A DNA stretch of 14,124 nucleotides from Stephanodiscus triporus. Lineage: Eukaryota; Bacillariophyta; Thalassiosirophyceae; Thalassiosirales; Thalassiosiraceae. Below are positions 8,502 to 14,124 of the stretch, piece by piece. The position numbers and the translations under genes are program-made. The stretch lies in the NCBI GenBank assembly GCA_036939755.1, contig JALLAZ010000541.1, positions 1-14,124 of the forward strand, in the 5' to 3' direction. Under the pieces are notes generated by a model. The model was not told the origin of the DNA. It did no database searches and saw only the letters and a program-made list of their open reading frames with translations. Each line of letters starts with the position of its first letter. The stretch's first letter is position 1.

Positions 8502-8684
8502 GACTGCCATTAACGTCATAAAATTTACATATTGTAAGCTTTTGCGCCGCCCGCGCCATCCCCTTCATTTAATTTCTCTTGTGTTAGGTATTTGTCATTT
8601 CCCACCCCGTCCTCTAGACAGAATGGACCATAGTTGATCCAAGATCCGCGAGGGGCTACGCACGTTTTCACCGATCAAGATAAA
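8502..8684 (+). promoter_or_regulatory. Shared 5' region of the 5S gene and the RING-PHD gene
   Basis: These 183 bp separate the 5' end of the minus-strand 5S gene from the ATG of the RING-PHD gene. The first 40 bp are AT-rich and hold the probable 5S upstream TATA-like element (about 8516-8532). The frame of the RING-PHD gene is open back to 8634, but only through a TTG; the first ATG is at 8685, with AAA before it (GATAAAATG), a good context. Confidence 0.45.
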
Positions 8685-11633
8685 ATGCCAGAAGTCGATC
8701 ACGAGAGGAACGGCGTTGCCGCCGGCGCCGTCGCTGGGCGAGACGATGCCGCGACGGTCGTGTCCTCCGGCGGCGGCGAGTCAAAGAACGCCAGGAGGAA
8801 GAGGTTGAGGAGGGAGAGGGAAGGGGGGCTGCCGTCGTCGTCGCCGCCGGGGGGAGGGCAGCAGCGGCAACATCAGCCACGACCGCAGCGGCAGTCTGAT
8901 GGAATGACGTCGTCGTCGCCCGACGTCGAGAGCGCCAAGAAGAGGAAGAGGAGGAGGAAGAAGATGATGGCGGTTATGGCGCGTCGTCGGCTGTACGACG
9001 ATCTTCTTCCGCGGCAGGACCAGGGATGGGAGGAGCAGCGAGACGCAGGCCGGGAGCCGTCGTTTTCATCGTCCCCCGGGAACAACATCGACGACGACGT
9101 CGACGATGACGGAGGCCGATCGTCCATCGCGAAGGCGAAGGATCCGAAGAGCGACGGCGGCGAGGAGGACGACGGCAGCGCTACGATCGCTCGAACTCGT
9201 GGCGGCGATCGCGGCGGACGATCTCCGAATCGTCGACGACGACGACGACTGCGGCGGCACGGCGTCGGAAATGTCGTTGGCGACGGAATCTCCGCTAGCG
9301 ATGCCGCGGCACGCGACTCCGAAATCCAACGACCGACGATGGAGGGAACGACACGAGGACGACGCCACGGACGCGATGACGACGACTTTGCTGCCGAGAA
9401 AGAAGAAGACAACGACGACGACGACAAGGAGGGTGGGGTGTCCGTCGAGGCTCTCAAACGCAAGATCCTCGGTCGGTCCATCCCTTCAATGTACGACTCC
9501 AGAAGTGATGGCGATTGCGCCGTGGACGCATGCGTATCGTTCGAGGGAGGACGCGCTTCGAGGCCGATCATGGCGGAAGACGACGGATCGTCGTCGTCCG
9601 CCATCGCGCGTCGTCTGCAACACGAGCTGTCGTGTCCAATATGTCACGATCGACTGTACGATCCCGCGTCGTTGATGTGCGGCCACACCTTCTGTTACGC
9701 CTGCTTGGACTGGTGGTTGGAGGGCGGGCGCAGGACGTGTCCCTCCTGTCGGGAGCCGATCCCCCCGCCGCCGAACGACGACGACGGCAACAACAAGCCG
9801 CGTATTCGTATCAACACCGTGCTAAAGACAGTGCTCGACGCCCTCTACCCCACGGAGATGAATTTGCGTCGTCTCGCGGAATTGCGAAGACAGCGCAGGG
9901 CCATCAGCGGCGAGGCGGGCGGATCGCATTCGCGCGGCAGCGGCGTGGAGGTCGAACCGTTGCCCGAGGAGGGAGATGAGTTGTACTTCCTTCGAGGGAA
10001 ATGGGCAACAAATGACGATGGCGCATTCAATCGCGATCGAGACGAAGAATATGGTTGGAAGGCATTGTACTCGTCGTCGAATCGGCCAGGTTGGTCGCCA
10101 TCGTCTGGCATGCGGCAACGAGGACAAGGAGGAGGGAAGGGGGCGTACAGTCACGATTCTGGCGTACGCGCGATGATACGCCGGAACATTGTGTTGGATG
10201 ATACCGATCAGCGATATCAGCTGTCGTTCGGACTCACGAAGTGCACTTACCATCCCGACAGAGCCAAAGCAAATTTGGTTGTGATGACGGCCGCTTCCGC
10301 TGGCGTTGCTGGGGGCATCCTTGATATCGAGCTGTGCCTCCTTGCCATGGAAGAGGACGAGGTGGACGACTCCGACTTCCCGATCGTCATCAACGAAGGA
10401 GATGACAACGAGGCATTGATTTGCGCTGACAGGGATAATCGATGGCACACCTGCATCGAGTCCAGCATGAGGGTAGTATCACATTCTTGGGCAACATTGT
10501 TATCAGATGAGGACAAGAAGGAGGGTTCGAGTGTTGCATCTGGCGGGCCAATAGAAGGATCCTCACGGTTGGTGGTGCGAGAAATACCTCTATCGAGGGG
10601 CATGCTTGGGAGGGACGGTACGGTGCGATTTCGCATCGATATGAAAAATGCCTTGGAGGGTGCAATTATGACGATGAAGAAGGATGAGAAAGATTATGAC
10701 GATGACGATGATGATGAAGAGGAGGAAGGTAGTGTGGAAGGCAGCGACGGCGAAACTAATAACAATGATGAAAATAACCACTGCGACATTCCAAGTAGTG
10801 GTGGTGGTGTGCGTGTGCAAGTGGTAAAGTTGATATTTCGTCACGTCGACTCCGGTGCGGTACTTGAGCTACGTCTTCCATCCAGGAGTGACATCGATGA
10901 GATAATACAGGAATGCGATGAAGGACTTGAATTCTGTGTGAAAAAGCCAGGAGGTGACCGTGCGCCCAAAGACAAGAATGGTCCCTCTCGTTATCTTCTA
11001 GACGATCTCGATGACGAGGACGAGGACGACAACAATGAGCCTAATCAATATGAGGAAGATAGCTTTTTGGTTCATGGATCGCAAAATAGTGACACTGAAG
11101 AAGAATTCGACTCTGTTGGAGAGCAGAATGATGATTTCATAAGCGACAATGATGACGAAAATGACGATGATGAATGTCAAATTTGCAAGAATGGAGGAGA
11201 ACTGATTGTATGCGATGGTGACGATCACCCGGGCGGATGTGGTCGCTCATATCACGTGCATTGCATCGATCGGACTATGATTCCTCCAGGTATAAGATGT
11301 TTTCCATGCTTTTACAGCTCCAGTAATTTTCTCTGACCCATTTATTTTCAAACCCACAACCCAGGGGACTGGATTTGTACTGTTTGTGCCACAGATATTG
11401 GACTGAATGTTGGTATCGAGGGCTACGAATATGTTGAAGAGGTTGATGCCACTTTGAAAATAGAGCCACTAGTAATTGATGATTCAGACGAGGTGGCTGA
11501 CGAGATTGTTCCATTTTGCAAGGCAAAGCGTATCAAGAGAAAAATCTTGCACACTTCCGATAGTGATAGTGATTCCTCCTCATCCGAGGATGGTGCTAGG
11601 GGTGGCTTGCAGAAGAGTATCAAAGGTGAATAA
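8685..11633 (+). CDS. RING finger and PHD finger protein, probable nuclear E3 ubiquitin ligase (two exons)
   Basis: Exon 1 (8685-11289) joined to exon 2 (11365-11633) gives 957 aa. Residues 1-300 are low-complexity, rich in basic and acidic runs, with KKRKRRRKK-type nuclear localisation signals. A canonical C3HC4 RING spans 317-355: C317-x2-C320, C332-x-H334, C337-x2-C340 and C352-x2-C355, with the hydrophobic core HTFCYACLDWWL. The helix after it (TVLKTVLDALYP) is like those that follow many RINGs. The middle (about 440-700) has beta-rich segments, for example YQLSFGLTKCTYHP, that I cannot assign. Asp/Glu-rich linkers follow. A C4HC3 PHD finger spans 831-876 (C831, C834, C843, C852, H857, C860, C873, C876). 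Family knowledge predicts ubiquitin transfer by the RING and histone-tail reading by the PHD; substrates are unknown. The C-terminus is Ser/Asp-rich. The PHD is complete only after splicing. Confidence 0.88.
11290..11364 (+). other. Intron 1 of the RING-PHD gene (75 bp)
   Basis: The donor is CCTCCAG|GTATAAG and the acceptor is CCACAACCCAG|GGGACTGG, in phase 1. Splicing yields MIPPG-DWICTVCATDIG, supplying the last two zinc ligands (CxxC) of the PHD finger. Retained, the intron gives a frame that ends at 11334-11336 with a truncated PHD. Confidence 0.92.
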
Positions 11634-12200
11634 AATGAGATTTCGCAATACTTATTCTGGATTGAGTATTACTAGGTTGGAGTATGTAATGATAAAATCC
11701 AAAATCTTCCCTCTTTCATATGATAAGAGTTTTGTCACCAACTTAGCAACCAAGGTACTGCTCCTAGACAGACAAGACCACTGATCACATACCAAATGTC
11801 CATTGTGACTGCAAGATACAAGTGACAGCAGTGCCGGTCAAACCATAGTTCCCGTTGGTGTTGGGATGGTAGCTCATTGAGCCTTTCACGGCATGGTGGG
11901 GCTGACTGAACCAGTCCACGAAGGTTATGGTTGTGCTGGAAGGGTTTGTGCCAGAGGCGGGATCAGTTCAAGGATAGAGTATCGTACTACAAAAGAACAA
12001 AAACACTCTTCAACTAGACCTCCATCTCTGCACCACCAAGAGAATCTCAAAGTCAGCCTTCAACTTACAGAGGGTATTTCTCCCTCCTTCCACACATTAT
12101 GTGTCAAAGTCTTAAACAGCTTTGTTTAGACTTTGAGTACATCATAATATCATGGTAGTAGAGTAGATAGAATTAGTTTTGTGTGGGACAAGTTTTATCT
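11634..12200. other. AT-rich intergenic region, no gene recognised
   Basis: These 567 bp separate the RING-PHD stop codon from the TDP2-like start. An AATAAA overlaps the stop codon (11629-11634); it is probably too close to be the polyadenylation signal. The composition is clearly AT-richer than the flanking genes. A 78-codon plus-strand frame (11893-12129) shows no domain or amino-acid bias that suggests coding. The stretch at about 11871-11970 has weak tRNA-like words but no foldable tRNA. The last 50 bp are T-rich and may belong to the TDP2-like 5' UTR. Confidence 0.5.
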
Positions 12201-13487
12201 ATGCCAGACATAATTTTTTGGTCTAGGAGTTCCGATCCCGCCCCTAAAACTAAAAAAATGAAAACGATGATGGGCCGCAACCCGGCAGCAGCCGGCCGAT
12301 GCCCCGCGGCGAGCATCCCGCTCACTCTCCTCTCGTGGAACGTGTCAAACGCCCAGCCGTCATCCTCGGCGCCCGATCCTGCCCAGCGCGCGCGATTGGC
12401 GCCGCGCCTCATCCGCGACGAGTGCCTCCTCCTCCCCTTCCCGGGCTCCTCCTCCTCCAGCGCCGCATCGTCATTGCCGGACGTCATCGCGCTGCAGGAA
12501 TGTCCGTACCCGACGTTCGGCCGCGAGGTCTTCGGCGATTCGGGATACGTCTCGATGGGGACGAGACCGTCCCACTGCGGCTACGTCGACCTGCTCGTGC
12601 GGGAGGGACTGACGACGATGACGACTCGGGATGCCGACGACGACTACGATGGCGGCGATGCCCAACGACGACGACGACGACGACGACGACGAGGACCAAT
12701 GACTACGATCATCGCCACGGAGCGGCACGATCTGCCTTCAGTCGCCGCTACGATCGAATTACCAAACGGCGCCAATGTCGCCGTGTCGTCGAGTCACCTC
12801 GCGCCCTTCAAGGAGGGCGCCCACGAACGGCTCCTCCAATGCGCGACGCTGATGTCTCTAATGTCGGAACGCGCCAGCGATTGCGTCCTCCTCGGGGACT
12901 TCAACGCACGGGCGGCAGAGGACAAGGGGATGGAGGGTTTGGCCGGGGGCGGGTGGGTCGACGCCTGGAAGTGCGGTGGGTCGAACCCGGGGGATAAATT
13001 CACATGGGATTCGTTCGCGAATCGGTATCACGGCGATGATGGGTTCAAGTTCCGGGCAAGGTTCGACAGATGCTACGTCCGTGGCGAGGCCCTGAATGTG
13101 ACGCGATTTGGGCTGATGGGAAATCGACGAGTCAATGGACGCGTTGGTGATTTCCTGAGCGATCATTACGGTCTCGTCGTCGATTTGGAAGTGGCGGGAA
13201 ATTTCCAAGAAGAGAAGGAGGAAGAGGAGGAGGAGAGGGAGGAGGAGGGTGGCGGAAAGGAGGGGGCGGCGGAGGGTGTAGGAAAGATTTTGTCTGGGTC
13301 ATCGCGGGTTGCATCGAAAACGATATTGTCTTCGGAAGAGTTGCGGGCCAAGAGAATGGCAGCGTTGGGTCGGCCGAACGCACAGAGCGACGACCAAAAG
13401 CGAAAGCGTCCGCCGTGTGAGAAGGAACAGTCATCGGGAGACAATGTCATCAATCTTTCGGGCAATGGCAACGATAATGACATCTAA
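12201..13487 (+). CDS. TDP2: TDP2-like tyrosyl-DNA phosphodiesterase (EEP superfamily)
   Basis: This is a single-exon frame of 428 aa from the ATG at 12201. The ATG at 12258 (AAAAAAATGAAA, 409 aa) is an equally good start. Catalytic motifs of the Mg-dependent EEP fold appear in order: LLSWNV (43-48), DVIALQEC (94-101), SSSHLAPF (196-203), GDFNAR (232-237) and SDHYGLVVDL (320-329). Between the last two lie VDAW, KFTWDSFANR and RARFDRCYV, the arrangement of TDP2 rather than APE1 or deadenylases. TDP2 hydrolyses 5'-phosphotyrosyl bonds left on DNA by failed topoisomerase II. A low-complexity insertion with nine Arg (about 140-166) interrupts the catalytic domain. The C-terminus has a Glu/Gly-rich linker (about 335-360) and an ELRAKRMAALG helix (380-390). 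No UBA domain is seen at the N-terminus, unlike animal TDP2. The substrate remains inferred from family resemblance. Confidence 0.82.
   Translation: MPDIIFWSRSSDPAPKTKKMKTMMGRNPAAAGRCPAASIPLTLLSWNVSNAQPSSSAPDPAQRARLAPRLIRDECLLLPFPGSSSSSAASSLPDVIALQECPYPTFGREVFGDSGYVSMGTRPSHCGYVDLLVREGLTTMTTRDADDDYDGGDAQRRRRRRRRRGPMTTIIATERHDLPSVAATIELPNGANVAVSSSHLAPFKEGAHERLLQCATLMSLMSERASDCVLLGDFNARAAEDKGMEGLAGGGWVDAWKCGGSNPGDKFTWDSFANRYHGDDGFKFRARFDRCYVRGEALNVTRFGLMGNRRVNGRVGDFLSDHYGLVVDLEVAGNFQEEKEEEEEEREEEGGGKEGAAEGVGKILSGSSRVASKTILSSEELRAKRMAALGRPNAQSDDQKRKRPPCEKEQSSGDNVINLSGNGNDNDI
12666..12692 (+). repeat. (CGA)9 trinucleotide run encoding poly-Arg
   Basis: A perfect 27-bp CGA microsatellite lies inside the TDP2-like gene and encodes nine arginines. 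The same repeat class, read in another frame or on the other strand, encodes poly-Asp elsewhere in this window. Confidence 0.9.
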
Positions 13488-14077
13488 CAGTTGGCTTCCA
13501 ATGATTTTTCTACCTCTTACTGAGACAATAAGTACTAACCATCATATCTAGTTTAGCATTTATCGGAAAGGTTCTTCCCCACCCAGTCTTACAGCTATTG
13601 ATGTAGTCAGTACCCTCATCATACAATGTCTATGCAAACTCCAGCAACTCTTCACCCTAACCCTAAAAACATTAATATCATTGATGTCTGTGATGTGAGA
13701 TTTGCAACCATGAATTACATGACTATTCCTAAATCGCAATTCCATCTGGGAGAGGGTGTATTCTGTTCCCACTAGCAGTGCCACTGGAACCATCTGAGCA
13801 GTTCAACTGCAAGTAAACAACAGTTAGTAAAATAGGGAATGCATTCACCAAAAAATAGGGAATGCATTCACCAACCGCCACTGTAAATTTATAGGACTAA
13901 GGGGATGTGCTTTACCTTACTCAGCTCTGGCTCTGGCCCATACTATCTCCTCCTCCTCTTGTACAATAGATAAACTTTTTATTCTCAGAGATATCCCAAG
14001 ACAGGAAAGAAAAAAGGCAAAAGAGCCAAAAGAACAAAGATATCCCAAGAAGGAAAGAAAAAAAGGCAAAAAACCAA
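13488..14077. other. AT-rich intergenic region between TDP2-like gene and second 5S gene
   Basis: No coding frame can be supported in these 590 bp. The stretch holds two CCCTAA units (13655-13666), a 22-bp tandem duplication (13829-13873) and a 49-bp tandem duplication that leads into the partial 5S gene (13990-14085). Pyrimidine-rich words (CTCCTCCTCCTC) lie near 13950. The 3' UTR of the TDP2-like gene must be at the left end; no perfect AATAAA was found close to the stop. Confidence 0.5.
13829..13873. repeat. 22-bp tandem duplication with a palindromic core
   Basis: Two identical 22-bp units (13829-13850 and 13852-13873), one base apart, read AAAATAGGGAATGCATTCAC and end in CA. Each contains the self-complementary decamer GAATGCATTC. 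Confidence 0.9.
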
Positions 14078-14085
14078 AAGAACAA
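13990..14085. repeat. 49-bp imperfect tandem duplication of the 5S 3' flank
   Basis: Unit 1 (13990-14038) and unit 2 (from 14039) both start GATATCCCAAGA, continue through GGAAAGAAAAAA and AGGCAAAA, and end CCAAAAGAACAA. Unit 2 runs into the partial 5S gene, so the duplication copied the last six bases of 5S together with its downstream T-run terminator (as read on the minus strand). Confidence 0.85.
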
Positions 14086-14124
14086 CACCAGGGATTCCAA
14101 CGTGGTCCCCCACCGTAGTACTAA
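14078..14124 (-). rRNA. 5S ribosomal RNA, 3' part, cut by the window edge
   Basis: All 47 bp are identical to the 3' 47 bp of the 5S gene at 8384-8430, on the same strand. The sequence stops at GTAGTACTAA, where the rest of box A and the 5' half would follow. T-runs downstream (plus-strand AAAAAA at 14068-14073 and AAAA at 14076-14079) supply a terminator. Whether the copy is complete cannot be seen. Confidence 0.9.

Noticed and set aside
8634..8684. Extended N-terminus of the RING-PHD protein
   Set aside because: The extension starts at a TTG codon, not used as an ordinary nuclear start. The ATG at 8685 has a good context.
9822..10448. Minus-strand frame of 208 codons
   Set aside because: It lies opposite the RING-PHD coding sequence and shows no domain; it is a shadow frame.
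11871..11970. tRNA-like words (GGTAGCTCATTGAG and GTTCAAGGA)
   Set aside because: Box A and box B are both imperfect and about 90 bp apart, and no acceptor stem or anticodon arm can be paired.
12183..12200. Extended N-terminus of the TDP2-like protein
   Set aside because: The extension starts at GTG. The first ATG is at 12201.
13655..13666. CCCTAACCCTAA, telomere-like repeat
   Set aside because: There are only two units, in intergenic DNA with no further copies nearby; this is expected by chance and is not evidence of a telomere.
1..14124. CRISPR arrays, insertion sequences, prophage or bacterial operons
   Set aside because: The genes are spliced and monocistronic with eukaryotic families and 5S rRNA. 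No spaced direct repeats of CRISPR type, transposase motifs or terminal inverted repeats with target duplications were seen.

Overview
The window looks like nuclear DNA from a photosynthetic stramenopile, most likely a diatom. Three things point there. A plastid-type bipartite presequence with a Phe right after the predicted signal-peptide cleavage site opens the first gene. The protein genes are split by few, very short GT-AG introns (75, 78 and 106 bp). The coding sequence is GC-rich and full of (GAC/GTC)n trinucleotide runs, while the long intergenic stretches are AT-richer. The clade is an inference; no species can be named from the sequence alone.

Layout, left to right. (1) 144-1007 (+): a plastid-targeted DUF2358/NTF2-like protein. 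(2) 1171-4777 (-): an XPC/Rad4 DNA-damage recognition factor. It appears as two adjacent open frames that join through a 106-bp intron at 3188-3293 into one protein of about 1166 aa. (3) 5043-6863 (+): a 12-TM major facilitator transporter of the Spinster-like type, with one 78-bp intron, transcribed divergently from XPC. The shared 265-bp promoter holds two E2F-like sites. (4) 7433-8245 (-): a low-complexity and partly helical protein of unknown function. Its promoter carries another E2F-like site and a nested cluster of palindromic CCAAT-containing decamers. (5) 8384-8501 (-): a complete 5S rRNA gene with internal control elements and a T-run terminator. (6) 8685-11633 (+): a RING plus PHD finger protein of about 957 aa, with a 75-bp intron inside the PHD finger. 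(7) 12201-13487 (+): a TDP2-like Mg-dependent phosphodiesterase of the endonuclease/exonuclease/phosphatase superfamily. (8) 14078-14124 (-): the 3' part of a second 5S rRNA gene, cut by the window edge.

Functionally, XPC (nucleotide excision repair), TDP2 (removal of topoisomerase adducts) and the RING-PHD protein (a probable chromatin-reading ubiquitin ligase) all concern genome maintenance, although linkage in a eukaryote does not prove cooperation. The E2F-like sites upstream of XPC and of the unknown gene hint at S-phase or cell-cycle expression. I found no mobile element, CRISPR array, virus or bacterial-type operon. The strongest candidates for something undescribed are the unknown protein with its CCAAT/E2F promoter, and the large unassigned middle of the RING-PHD protein.
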